Shown here piece after piece: positions 32,420 through 40,208 of a stretch of DNA of 64,000 nucleotides. The notes beneath the pieces are model-generated. The model did no database searches, was not told where the DNA came from, and was given only the letters and a program-made list of their open reading frames with translations. The stretch comes from Amnibacterium endophyticum. GTDB taxonomy: Bacteria; Actinomycetota; Actinomycetes; Actinomycetales; Microbacteriaceae. Where the stretch lies: NCBI RefSeq assembly GCF_042680685.1, contig NZ_JBHUEA010000018.1, positions 17,306-81,305 of the forward strand, in the 5' to 3' direction. Position 1 is the first letter of the stretch; every line of letters starts with the position of its first letter. Both the position numbers and the translations under genes were made by a program.

Positions 32420-33093
32420 GACGCCAGCGCGGCGACGCGTTCGGCCAGATACTCGACGCCCATCCGCGGGCTCGACAGCACCTCGAGCCCGGTCCGATCC
32501 TTCAGCACGGGAGCGAGCCGGTTCATGGAGGCCTGAGCCAGCACGATCAGGTCCACCTCCGCGGCGAGGTCGACCGCCTGCGTGACGACTATCTCGTCGT
32601 GCCGCGCACGGTCGCCGCCCATCAGCACGTCGAAGGCGCCCTCGCACAGCCGCTGCACGACCTGGATCTCGCGGTCCAACGCGTCCGCCTGCGCCCGGAT
32701 GAGGTCGGTCGTGGGCTGGAGCGTCGTCGGCACCGTGGCCAGCACGCCGATCCGACGGCCCTCGGCCGCGGCCCGTCGAGCCATGGCGTCGTCGATCTTC
32801 ACGACCGGGATGGCCACGGCGGCTGAGGCGGCGTCGAGGGCCGGGCCGAGCGAGGAGCACGCCGAGAAGATGATGTCCGCGTCCGCGGCTTCTGCCGCCT
32901 CTGCGAGCCGGACCATCCGCATCTCGCTCTTAGCGGAGATGCCCTGCTCCCGCACAACGGTCGCGAGCACGTCCGAGTCGACGAAGTGGAGCACCTCTGC
33001 GTCGGGGATGAGCTCGGCGATCAGATCGTTGATGATCGGCTCGACCTGCACGAACACGAAGCTGGTGTGCAGCACTGCGATCTTCTTCGTCAT
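32416..33093 (-). CDS. aspartate/glutamate racemase superfamily protein
   Basis: A 225-aa protein of the Asp/Glu/hydantoin racemase superfamily. The first active-site cysteine is in FSACSSLGP (about residue 79). The second, normally near residue 180, is replaced by Ala-Ser in VLAQASMNRL. A true two-cysteine racemase is therefore unlikely. One-cysteine members include decarboxylases such as arylmalonate decarboxylase and also isomerases. It is coupled to the kinase gene, so it probably acts on the same four-carbon intermediates (inference). The start has a weak upstream site, and a promoter and operator lie just upstream. Confidence 0.82.
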   Translation of the reverse strand: MTKKIAVLHTSFVFVQVEPIINDLIAELIPDAEVLHFVDSDVLATVVREQGISAKSEMRMVRLAEAAEAADADIIFSACSSLGPALDAASAAVAIPVVKIDDAMARRAAAEGRRIGVLATVPTTLQPTTDLIRAQADALDREIQVVQRLCEGAFDVLMGGDRARHDEIVVTQAVDLAAEVDLIVLAQASMNRLAPVLKDRTGLEVLSSPRMGVEYLAERVAALAS

Positions 33094-33110
33094 CGAAGAC
33101 TCCCTAGTAA

Positions 33111-33130
33111 GTCATCAGACATCTGGTGAC
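33111..33130. promoter_or_regulatory. 20-bp palindromic operator candidate
   Basis: The 20-mer GTCATCAGACATCTGGTGAC is a near-perfect palindrome with pattern GTCAYCAGANNTCTGRTGAC. It lies 17 nt upstream of the racemase-like start. Its position just after the promoter fits repression. The FCD-type GntR protein encoded at 34245-34952 is the obvious candidate ligand-responsive repressor. Confidence 0.55.
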
Positions 33131-33135
33131 TGAGG

Positions 33136-33166
33136 AGAGTGTGACGCTGCACGCCTCGCTTGTCAA
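33136..33166 (-). promoter_or_regulatory. promoter of the sugar-acid operon (perfect -35 TTGACA)
   Basis: On the minus strand TTGACA lies at 33166-33161. A weak -10 follows, either TCACAC at 33144-33139 or CACTCT at 33141-33136. The palindromic operator begins a few bases downstream, around the expected transcription start. Confidence 0.45.
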
Positions 33167-33274
33167 GGCTCACCGCAGGCCGTCTTCTCGGTGCCGCACG
33201 CTGCGGACTCTCTGGAGACGACGGCGGATCGACGATCGTTGCAACGTGCTGCGCGACGCATCACGTCGGGACGG

Positions 33275-34174
33275 TCAGGTCCTCCGCGTAGGCGCGACGA
33301 CGCGGATCACGGCGGAGTCGTCCTCGGTGGCGAGCCCCTGCGCCGCGCCGAGGAGGAAGAGCTGCTCGGCAGCGGCGGCCACCGGCGCGGCCATGCCGGC
33401 CGATCGCGCGGCATCGCCGACGATGCCGAGGTCCTTCACGAAGATGTCGAGACGACTGAGCACCTCGGCTCCATCGTCCCCGTAGGCGTCGAGCATGCGG
33501 GGCCCGCGATTCGCGAGCATGAAGGAGGCCGCCGCCCCCTCCCCCAGGGCCTCGAGCGCCGCCGCCTGATCGAGGCCGAGCGCGTCGGCAAGCGCGAGCG
33601 CCTCGGCCGCCGCCGCGATGTGGACGCCGCACAGCAACTGGTTCACCGTCTTGAGCGCCTGACCATCGCCGGGAAGCGCCCCGACGCGACTGATGGTCGA
33701 CCCCAGCATTCGCAGCACAGGCTCGACGTGCGCGTAGGCGGCGTCCTCGGCTCCGACGACGATCAGCAGGTCGCCCGCCCGCGCACGGACCGGTCCGCCC
33801 GACAGGGGAGCGTCGACGAGACGCAAGCCGGTGCCGGCCTCCGCGAGCCGTGCCGATGCACCCCGCGCCGCTTGGATGCCGACCGTGCTGGTGAGGATGA
33901 CGGTGCAGCCCTCCTCGAGGTGCGCGGCCACGCCCTCGGACCCGAAGAGCACGGCGTCCAGCTGTCCAGCGCTGCGCACCGCGATCACGACGACGTCGGC
34001 CCCCGCGACGGCCTCGATCGCGGTCCGCCGATCTGTCGCCCCAGCCTCTCGGGCAGCCGCGCGTCGTCCGGCGGTCAGGTCGAAGGCAGTGACCGCGAAC
34101 CGCTCCGCGAGTCGCGCGGCCATGGGGAGCCCCATCGCGCCGAGCCCGAGGACCGCCACCACCGGATCAGACAC
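33275..34174 (-). CDS. beta-hydroxyacid dehydrogenase, LtnD-like
   Basis: A 299-aa NAD(P)-binding 3-hydroxyisobutyrate/tartronate-semialdehyde-type dehydrogenase. The nucleotide loop is VAVLGLGAMGLPMAARLAE, the substrate loop is DAPLSGGPVRARAGDL (about residues 120-135), and the catalytic lysine is in GDGQALKTVNQLL (about residue 171). L-threonate 2-dehydrogenase (LtnD) belongs here and oxidises the C2 hydroxyl, the first step before the four-carbon acid sugar kinase. The GTG at 34174 lies 8 nt after a TATGAT box. It is divergent from the GntR gene and leads a separate transcript from the operon starting at 33093. Confidence 0.88.
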   Translation of the reverse strand: MSDPVVAVLGLGAMGLPMAARLAERFAVTAFDLTAGRRAAAREAGATDRRTAIEAVAGADVVVIAVRSAGQLDAVLFGSEGVAAHLEEGCTVILTSTVGIQAARGASARLAEAGTGLRLVDAPLSGGPVRARAGDLLIVVGAEDAAYAHVEPVLRMLGSTISRVGALPGDGQALKTVNQLLCGVHIAAAAEALALADALGLDQAAALEALGEGAAASFMLANRGPRMLDAYGDDGAEVLSRLDIFVKDLGIVGDAARSAGMAAPVAAAAEQLFLLGAAQGLATEDDSAVIRVVAPTRRT

Positions 34175-34182
34175 GACCAGTC

Positions 34183-34192
34183 ATCATACTAT
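34183..34192. promoter_or_regulatory. overlapping divergent -10 boxes
   Basis: Minus-strand TATGAT (34188-34183) serves the dehydrogenase, whose GTG is 8 nt away. Plus-strand TACTAT (34187-34192) could serve the GntR gene. The two boxes overlap, so RNA polymerase could use only one at a time. The octamer AGTCATCA at 34179-34186 is shared with the operator at 33111-33130. Confidence 0.45.
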
Positions 34193-34244
34193 TCGGAGGG
34201 CGTTGGAGCGCCGAGAAGCCGATCGCTCGGATGCGGGGGACCAT

Positions 34245-34952
34245 TTGGCCAGGAAGTCGCTCGTGAACACGGTCGCGGACGACCTGCTCGACCGGATCGT
34301 CGCCGGCGAGTTCTCTTCGAGCGATCCGATCCCGGGCGAGCAGGAGCTCACCGCCCGCCACGACGTCAGCCGTGTGACGGTCAGAGAAGCGGTGAAGACC
34401 CTCGAGGCCCAGGGCGTCGTACGCGTCGAGCAGGGCCGCGGGACGTTCGTCAACCCGGTCCATGAGTGGACGTCCATGGAGGCCGTGCTCCGCGCGGCGA
34501 CCGAGGGCACCGACGGCGAGACCGCCTCGATCCAACTGATCGAGCTGCGGCGCATCTTCGAGACCGGGGCGAGCATGCTCGCCGCGAGCAAGATCACGTC
34601 CACCGACCTCCAGGAGATGCACGCCTGCATCGACCGCATGCGTGCCGCCCACGCTCGCGGCGACGTCGACGAGTTCGTCGCCGCTGACCTCGAGTTCCAC
34701 GACACGATCCTCAACGCTGCCGGGAACGTCTTCCTCACCGTCCTCTTCCGCCCGCTCACCCGGATCCTCGCGGCTCGCCGCCGGGAGACGTCGAAGGTGG
34801 CGGAGATTCAGCGCAACGCCATCGTCGAGCACGAGAAGGTGTGGACCGCGCTCGAGTCGCGCGACCCGGCAGCCGCTCGCCGTGCGATGGAGAGCCACAT
34901 GAACCAGACGCTCACCGACCTCCGTCGCTACGTGCTGTCACCTCGGCCGTGA
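34245..34952 (+). CDS. GntR-family transcription regulator, FCD type
   Basis: A 235-aa FadR-type repressor. The N-terminal winged helix-turn-helix reads ARKSLVNTVADDLLDRIVAG, then IPGEQELTARHDVSRVTVRE, then GRGTFVNP. The C-terminal FCD domain (about residues 75-230) shows the metal-binding pattern of this family: ELRRIFE, ADLEFHDTIL, and a late EHEKVWTALESRD. TTG at 34245 starts the conserved domain with GGGGGA 3 nt upstream. A TTG at 34204 is the alternative. It faces away from the sugar-acid genes and likely controls them. Confidence 0.9.
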   Translation: MARKSLVNTVADDLLDRIVAGEFSSSDPIPGEQELTARHDVSRVTVREAVKTLEAQGVVRVEQGRGTFVNPVHEWTSMEAVLRAATEGTDGETASIQLIELRRIFETGASMLAASKITSTDLQEMHACIDRMRAAHARGDVDEFVAADLEFHDTILNAAGNVFLTVLFRPLTRILAARRRETSKVAEIQRNAIVEHEKVWTALESRDPAAARRAMESHMNQTLTDLRRYVLSPRP

Positions 34953-34999
34953 GTCGATGGGCGCCGGACCGTCCGTGCGCCTTCCGACCTCGTCGGCAA

Positions 35000-36052
35000 C
35001 TACTGCACGGTGCGGTACGACGGCGTCTCAACTGAAGAGCCCGCCCCCGCGCGGACGGCCGCGTCGAACTCCGCGAGCATCGCGGCCCGCTCGTCGTCGT
35101 CGCACCAGGCGGCCTCGAAGCCGGCGCGGGCGATGCGGGTCGCGTCCTCGAGGTCGAGCCCCATCGCCGGCAGCGCGTCGGCGTACTCGCGTCCGATGTC
35201 GGTGTCGAAGAAGACCGCGTCGTCGGTCGACAGGTTCACCGGGAGCCCGGCCCGGATCATGCGCGCGATGCGGTGGTCCGGGGCGAACGGCCACTGCGAG
35301 AGCCGCAGGGTCGAGTACGGGGTGCAGTCGAACGGCACGCCCGAGTCCCGGGCGCGTGCGAGCGCGTCCGGGTCGTCCACCACCCGGTAGCCGTGGTCGA
35401 CCCGGTCGAGCCGGAGGGCGTCGATCGCGTCCGGCACGTCGGCGGGCTGCGCGCGCATCGTCTCGCCGACGTGCGCGGTGCGCTTCAGGCCGTGCCGCTC
35501 GGCGAGCGCGTAGGCGTCGCGGAAGCGCAGCGCGTCCTCCGCGCCGTCTGCCGTGAGGTTGTCCTGCCCGATCCCGACGACGGCGGCGCGCCGATGCGCG
35601 AGGACCGTCTCGACGAGCGCGACGGCGGAGGACGCGGGCAGCGACCGGTCGATCGCCACCACGATGCGGGAGCCGACGCCCCACTCGGCGCGTCCCTGCT
35701 CGAGCCCGTCGATCATCGCGTCGATCAGCACCGGGTAGGGCAGCGGCAGGTCGTCGGGATTCACGAACAGCTCGCGGTAGCGCAGGGAGCCGGCCGCCAC
35801 GGCGTCCGCGACGCCCTCGGCCGCGACCCGCGCCACGTCCTCGGGCCGGGTCAGCACCGCCTGCGCGGCGTCGAAGACCTGCAGGAACGCGAGCAGGCCG
35901 CCCTCGTCGAAGGGCGCGGACGGGTCGTGGTGCGGCAGCTCGATGCGCTCGCGCGCCGCCAGCTCGGCGAGGGTCGCGGGCCGGATCGTCGAGACGAAGT
36001 GGCAGTGCAGCTCCGTCTTCGGCAGCCGCCGCAGGCGCTCGCGCAGCTCCAT
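35000..36052 (-). CDS. add: adenosine deaminase family protein
   Basis: A 350-aa amidohydrolase of the adenosine deaminase family. Metal ligands are in KTELHCHF (about residues 11-18). The catalytic HxGE is in TAHVGET, followed by RVDHGYRV and the terminal Asp pair in LSTDDAV. The usual SLNTDDP is slightly altered, so a related base such as another aminopurine is possible. ATG at 36052 has GGAGGG 7 nt upstream, which decides it over the in-frame ATG at 36091. It stands alone, between the sugar-acid regulator and the tRNA-Ser element. Confidence 0.85.
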   Translation of the reverse strand: MELRERLRRLPKTELHCHFVSTIRPATLAELAARERIELPHHDPSAPFDEGGLLAFLQVFDAAQAVLTRPEDVARVAAEGVADAVAAGSLRYRELFVNPDDLPLPYPVLIDAMIDGLEQGRAEWGVGSRIVVAIDRSLPASSAVALVETVLAHRRAAVVGIGQDNLTADGAEDALRFRDAYALAERHGLKRTAHVGETMRAQPADVPDAIDALRLDRVDHGYRVVDDPDALARARDSGVPFDCTPYSTLRLSQWPFAPDHRIARMIRAGLPVNLSTDDAVFFDTDIGREYADALPAMGLDLEDATRIARAGFEAAWCDDDERAAMLAEFDAAVRAGAGSSVETPSYRTVQ

Positions 36053-36184
36053 GGGTCGTCCCTCCTGCGTCCGACTCCAGAATCGGAGCATCCTCGCTCC
36101 GGACCGGGCCGGTCAGGTGCGCAGCCGCCACGGCGACGGCTGCAGCCTAGGGACGCGGTCGGGGCGCCGCCCGCGTCGGAACGG

Positions 36185-36310
36185 TCAGGCGCTGAGCGCC
36201 ACCTCCGACGCCTCCCGATCGGCGCCGCAGCGGCGGCACGGCTCGGTCTCGCAGGAGGTGCAGGAGCAGCGGGGGAAGAGGTGGCCCTCATACGCGCAGC
36301 GGGGGTTCAT
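36185..36310 (-). CDS. small cysteine-rich protein, 41 aa, probable zinc binding
   Basis: A very short frame from ATG 36310 to TGA 36187-36185. The product begins MNPRCAYEGHLFPRCSC, continues TSCETEPCRRCGADREASEV and ends ALSA. Six cysteines (positions 5, 15, 17, 20, 25 and 28) in CxCxxC and CxxC patterns suggest a compact zinc knuckle. No strong ribosome binding site is seen. I know of no function. Composition is so unlike chance sequence that I consider it real. It sits between adenosine deaminase and the left end of the integrated element. Confidence 0.55.
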   Translation of the reverse strand: MNPRCAYEGHLFPRCSCTSCETEPCRRCGADREASEVALSA

Positions 36311-36406
36311 GCATCGACGCTGGCGGAGGGCTCCGGACGCTGCGCCCGGGGCACGCCGGAACCCCCTGCAAGTGGGGGTGCGGCGGACGGACCCCGTCCA
36401 CGGACG

Positions 36407-36452
36407 CAGAACCCCCTCGGCCGGCGTCGTCCTGCCGATCGAGGGGGTTCTG
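36407..36452 (-). terminator. displaced native terminator of tRNA-Ser
   Basis: A 13-bp stem (36407-36419 with 36440-36452) carrying CAGAACCCCCTCG lies immediately left of the left repeat of the element. The tRNA at the right end has a similar terminator (41555-41600). This copy is most simply the original tRNA-Ser terminator, pushed away by integration. Confidence 0.7.
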
Positions 36453-36458
36453 TCACGC

Positions 36459-36480
36459 GCGGTGGCGGTGGGATTTGAAC
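36459..36480. repeat. attL core, 22-bp direct repeat of the tRNA-Ser 3' end
   Basis: Identical to 41606-41627. It holds the T-arm and acceptor end of tRNA-Ser without an encoded CCA. Confidence 0.85.
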
Positions 36481-36586
36481 TCGATCAGGGCGATATCACG
36501 ACGTCGAACGATTACAGAGAACATGGCCCTGACCAGTTGTTCTGATCTCAAGAAGTCGCGCCGACTCTCGTAGGGACTCGCAGAGA

Positions 36587-36607
36587 TGTGGGCAGAATGT
36601 GGGCAGA
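36587..36607 (+). repeat. arm-type integrase site pair, left
   Basis: TGTGGGCAGA occurs at 36587-36596 and again at 36598-36607, an 11-bp period (one helix turn). The same motif pair is found in the right arm at 41515-41535 with the same period. The placement about 106 bp from the core fits integrase arm-binding sites. Confidence 0.6.
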
Positions 36608-36720
36608 GCGAGCACCCCGGCCGCTCATCGCTGGGCAGCGATGGACGCCGACGGTCAGGGCCGTTGCGTGGAGAACATCGCGATTCCGACAACAGCTCGA
36701 CTGCGAAGGTCGCCCGCTGA

Positions 36721-36949
36721 GCCACCGCCCGGATCCAACTCGTCCCTCCCGAGATCGACGAGCCCATTCGTCTGGTCGAACACGTGCGGCTCGACACCGG
36801 TCGCATCAGGTTGGTGGCGCTTCACAGCTGCTCCTCAAGTCGTTGATTCCGCGCAGGTGCTGCGCGCCATCACCCTCCTCCAGGAGATGCCGCAGACCAA
36901 CGGCCGGGGTCGATATCTCGTCCAGTTGGACGAGATCGGACCTCCGTGA
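36721..36949 (+). pseudogene. possible gene remnant in the left arm
   Basis: Two protein-like stretches lie in different frames. About 36721-36846 reads IQLVPPEIDEPIRLVEHV and RLDTGRIRLVALHS. About 36837-36949 reads VVDSAQVLRAITLLQEM and NGRGRYLVQLDEIGPP, then stops. A single frameshift would join them. I recognise no family. The rest of 36481-36985 holds the arm sites and no intact gene. Confidence 0.25.
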
Positions 36950-36973
36950 TGGCGCGCTCATGCGGCAGGTTCA

Positions 36974-36979
36974 TACATT
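36974..36979 (+). promoter_or_regulatory. -10 box for a leaderless start (TACATT)
   Basis: TACATT ends exactly 6 nt before the ATG of the sensor kinase at 36986. No ribosome binding site is seen. Confidence 0.45.
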
Positions 36980-36985
36980 CGCCAC

Positions 36986-38215
36986 ATGCAAACAGTGCAC
37001 CGGCTGACACGAGGACTGGTCCCGCCCATCCTGGGCGTGGCGTTGCTCTCGTGGTGGTGCGTCTCGGTGTCCGCGGACGTGGGGCCTGCGCAACTGTCTG
37101 ATTGGGCAGCGCTGCTGCTCAATCCGTTCACCTGGGCGGCACTGCTGCTTTTCGGCGGCGTGGGCCTCAGTTGGGTGGCGCCCTGGGCAGCGATTGCCGC
37201 GCTGTATACCGCCTTCTTTGTGCAGCTCACCGCTATCAACGGTTTCCTCGACCAGCAGGGGTGGGCCGCGTCCGCCGCGATCGTGCTTGCCGTCGCGCTC
37301 CTCGCCGTCCGAGTACAAGACAGACGACGGCTGACGCTGCTCGCGTTGCTTCCCCTTGGAGCGCTGGTGGGCGTGATCATGAACGGCAACGAGCTCGCGC
37401 TGCTTCGGCAGGGTGTCGTTCAGGATCCGATGCAGAGCGTGGGCCTTCCGCTGGTGTTCTGGTCGACCATCGCGATGGGCGCGATTCTCGCCGCGTGGAC
37501 GATCGGGTCCGTCTTCCATGCCCACCGGCGACAAGTCGCGGCCGAGCTTGAGACGCAGGCAATCCGATCCGACCTCGCCGGCAGCAGGATCGAGCTGCGC
37601 GTCGCCGAGGAGCGCGACCGCATCGCGCAGGACGTGCACGACATCACCGCGCACTCGCTCAGCGTCATCGTGGCGCAGGCCGACGGCGGCGCCGCTCAGG
37701 CGAGCGACGACGTCAGTCGTGCAACGCTCGCAACGATCGCCGTGAGCGCTCGGTCCGCCCTCGCGGAAGTGCGCACGCTGCTGGAGAACCTGGAAGACCC
37801 GCGGATGGACACCGGGTTCACCGCCGCGGACATCGAGGGACTGGTCGAAGGCGTCCGAGCCACCGGCCGTGCCGTCGACCTCGAGCAGCGCGGCGACGCG
37901 ACGGCGCTGCCTGCCGCGTCCGGGCTCGCCGCCTATCGGATCGCGCAGGAGGCGCTGACGAATGCGGTCCGCCACGGCGCCGACGCACCGATCACTGTCG
38001 CGCTCGACTGGCAGCCCTCGGGCCTGTCCATCGTGATCTCGTCGCCGCTCGGGGCGGACAACAGCGATACCGCTACGCCGGGCCGCGGCGTGATTGGGAT
38101 GGAGCAGCGCGCACGGCTGGTCGGAGGCTGGGTCTCGTCCGGGCCCGACCCCGACGCCGGTCGCTACGTCGTCACTGCGTTCCTGCCAGTCCCGCGGCCG
38201 GCCGTAACGCCATGA
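36986..38215 (+). CDS. sensor histidine kinase, HisKA_3 (NarX/DesK) type
   Basis: A 409-aa membrane sensor kinase. The N-terminal half has about five hydrophobic segments between residues 10 and 175. The dimerisation domain carries the phospho-accepting His218 in RIAQDVHDITAHSLSVI. The HATPase region shows AYRIAQEALTNAVRHG (N box) and a late GRGVIGMEQRARLVGG (G box). No extracytoplasmic sensory domain is evident, so the signal is probably sensed in the membrane. Its stop overlaps the regulator start by ATGA. It is cargo of the tRNA-Ser element, and its codon usage is less GC-biased than the host's. Confidence 0.93.
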   Translation: MQTVHRLTRGLVPPILGVALLSWWCVSVSADVGPAQLSDWAALLLNPFTWAALLLFGGVGLSWVAPWAAIAALYTAFFVQLTAINGFLDQQGWAASAAIVLAVALLAVRVQDRRRLTLLALLPLGALVGVIMNGNELALLRQGVVQDPMQSVGLPLVFWSTIAMGAILAAWTIGSVFHAHRRQVAAELETQAIRSDLAGSRIELRVAEERDRIAQDVHDITAHSLSVIVAQADGGAAQASDDVSRATLATIAVSARSALAEVRTLLENLEDPRMDTGFTAADIEGLVEGVRATGRAVDLEQRGDATALPAASGLAAYRIAQEALTNAVRHGADAPITVALDWQPSGLSIVISSPLGADNSDTATPGRGVIGMEQRARLVGGWVSSGPDPDAGRYVVTAFLPVPRPAVTP

Positions 38216-38859
38216 CAAGGACAGTGCTGGTTGCCGACGACCAGCCGCTCTTCTGCTCGGGCCTGCAGCTGCTGATCGATGCGCAGCCCGACCTGAAGTA
38301 CGTCGGCGCCGCGCATTCGGGCTCGGCTGCCGTCAGGGAGAGCGCGCGCTTGCATCCGGACATCGTCCTGATGGACCTTCGGATGCCGGATGGAAATGGT
38401 GTGACGGCCACACGCGAGATCCTCCGTATGCCCGCAGCGCCTCATGTCCTTGTGCTCACCACGTTCCGCGACACGGCCAGCGCACGGCTCGCAATGAATG
38501 CAGGGGCGTCTGGCGTATTGACGAAAGACGCGACGCCCGGTCGACTCATCGGCGCGATTCGCGATGTGCTTGCGGGAAGACCCGTGCTGGCGACGAGCGC
38601 GTCGACACCGATGCTGAGCGATCCCGTCCCAGCACACGCCCCGGACCTCGCTGCGATCGCAGGACTGACACCGCGCGAACGGGAGGTCTTCCTCCACGCC
38701 GCGCGAGGACTCAGCAACCCTGAGATCGCCCGCCTGGCACACATCAGCGAGAACACGGTCCGCACCCATGTGAGCGCGATCCTCGGCAAGCTCAGGCTCG
38801 AGAATCGGCACGAGTTGATCCACTTCGCGCACAGACACGGGCTACTTCCTCTTCTTTGA
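38212..38859 (+). CDS. response regulator, NarL/FixJ family
   Basis: A 215-aa two-domain regulator. The receiver has DDQPLF near the N-terminus, the phosphorylated Asp55 in VLMDLRMPDG, Thr in VLTTFRD and Lys in VLTKDATPG. The C-terminal LuxR-type HTH reads LTPREREVFLHAARGLSNPE, then IARLAHISENTVRTHVSAIL. It is translationally coupled to the kinase upstream. Its targets are unknown. The next gene (39017) is the natural candidate because it is the only other cargo gene. Confidence 0.94.
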   Translation: MTRTVLVADDQPLFCSGLQLLIDAQPDLKYVGAAHSGSAAVRESARLHPDIVLMDLRMPDGNGVTATREILRMPAAPHVLVLTTFRDTASARLAMNAGASGVLTKDATPGRLIGAIRDVLAGRPVLATSASTPMLSDPVPAHAPDLAAIAGLTPREREVFLHAARGLSNPEIARLAHISENTVRTHVSAILGKLRLENRHELIHFAHRHGLLPLL

Positions 38860-39016
38860 CTTCCGCCGAGCCGAGGCGGCACGCCCTGCGGGATGTCGCG
38901 CCAGGACCTGCTGCGACTCGGCAGCGACAGGACGTCAGAAACAGTGGACCTTCATGGGCGCAACATCTCGGGAGCAGGCGTCGGGATGCGGCTGTCCCTC
39001 CCTCGTGCTCCATGAC

Positions 39017-39964
39017 ATGTCAGCACAATCCACAAGACTCTGCCTCGTGGACGACAAAGCGCGGGCGGAGGCAGATTTGCTGGGCCTGCAGCGCCTCGGT
39101 CACCGCCTCAAGCTGATCCTCGAACTCGAGGCGCACGAACGGGAAGCGCGCTTCGACCTCGCCCGACCCGGATCAGAACTAGCGCTAGATGATCAGTCAG
39201 CACGGCCGTACCAGGTGAGTCATCTCGTGGGGCACTGCCTCGCACTGTCGCTCGACGCGCTTCTGGGGGCGCAGTTCGTCCTGCAGGATCCGGCAGACGT
39301 GAACGGGGTGCGGCTGCTCATGTCCGCCCCGTTTCCGCTCCTCAGGACGGCGATGGAAGCCGGCGCGCTCGCGATGTGGGTTCTAATGCCGGATGCGCGG
39401 GATCAGCGCCTTGAACGGCTTTTCCGAGCGCGCTGGGACGACATCGTCAGCGACGACAACCTCGCGCTGGCTTTCACAGAGTTCCGTGACAGCGATTCCC
39501 GTGAGGACGTCGCGGGGAAGAACCGGTTGCGTCGCGAGAACACGAAGCACGTGCGCCGCCGCAAGGCGGCACTTCGCGGCGCCATGGACGCGACTTCTAT
39601 AACGCGCGCAGCCGTCGAACTTGGGCTGCCTGGCTTCGGCCCGCTCATGGCTCAGACTGCGCCGTCTCTTGGCATCGACCCCAATCACGCCCACGGACTC
39701 TGGCGCACCGTCAGCGGGCTCACCCACCCATCTGCATCGAGATCGATCCTCGCTTCCTCCGTCGAGTACCAGCACTCGAGCGAGCCGGGGGTCTCTCGGG
39801 CCTTCCTCACAGCGCGACCATCGCTTCTCAACTCCGCAGTCGAGGCAGGTCTCCTTCTTCCCTGGCACGTACTCCGGCGAGTCGCTCAGCTCGGCGATAA
39901 TCCAGCGGTCGAGTTCGTCGTCCCGGCAGGGTTTCCGCCTCCGCCTCCGCCACGAGCCGCGTGA
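39017..39964 (+). CDS. hypothetical protein, helical, with HEPN-like RX6H motif
   Basis: A 315-aa, mostly helical protein with no signal peptide. Two features recall DUF5677/HEPN-like proteins: an internal helix FPLLRTAMEAGALAMWVLM and a later GLWRTVSGLTHPSASRS, in which R230 and H237 form an RX6H motif. HEPN domains with Rx4-6H often act as RNases in toxin or defence systems. This is inference from a pattern, not a proven match. The frame opens at 38954, but ATG 39017 gives a more natural N-terminus. A Pro-rich tail (FPPPPPPRAA) ends the protein. It is cargo of the tRNA-Ser element. Confidence 0.6.
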   Translation: MSAQSTRLCLVDDKARAEADLLGLQRLGHRLKLILELEAHEREARFDLARPGSELALDDQSARPYQVSHLVGHCLALSLDALLGAQFVLQDPADVNGVRLLMSAPFPLLRTAMEAGALAMWVLMPDARDQRLERLFRARWDDIVSDDNLALAFTEFRDSDSREDVAGKNRLRRENTKHVRRRKAALRGAMDATSITRAAVELGLPGFGPLMAQTAPSLGIDPNHAHGLWRTVSGLTHPSASRSILASSVEYQHSSEPGVSRAFLTARPSLLNSAVEAGLLLPWHVLRRVAQLGDNPAVEFVVPAGFPPPPPPRAA

Positions 39965-40025
39965 ACTCCTGCAGCGAATTAAAGCGGCGGTCGTCCAGCG
40001 CGACGCCGCATCAGCGCCTCGCCAC

Positions 40026-40060
40026 ACCCCTCGTAAGGCGCCTCGTCGACCACGAGGGGT
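40026..40060. other. hairpin downstream of the HEPN-like gene
   Basis: A 9-bp stem (40026-40034 with 40052-40060, ACCCCTCGT and its complement) with a 17-nt loop, about 60 nt after the stop at 39964. It could be a terminator. Confidence 0.4.
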
Positions 40061-40081
40061 CTTGCGAGGGGTTTCGAGCGT

Positions 40082-40208
40082 CTTGCCCTGTCCTGGCCTG
40101 CCACCTCGGCTGGCGCCGCTCCCGAACCACCCACACACAACTTGAAGAGCAAGAGCAGTTGTGTGTGGGTGGTTCGGGAGTACAGGTGGCAGGCCAGGAC
40201 AGGGCAAG
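40082..40208. repeat. 127-bp inverted repeat with 49 paired bases
   Basis: The outer arms 40082-40106 and 40184-40208 (25 nt) are perfect complements. The inner arms 40119-40142 and 40157-40180 (24 nt) are also perfect. Only a 12-nt and a 3-nt bulge separate them, and the loop is 14 nt. It lies between the HEPN-like gene and the integrase. Together with the purine-rich tract it accounts for the gene-free stretch 39965-40426. Confidence 0.9.

Noticed and set aside
33094..33274. Extra small gene between the racemase-like and dehydrogenase genes
   Set aside because: No frame has a protein-like composition. The stretch is explained by promoter and operator.
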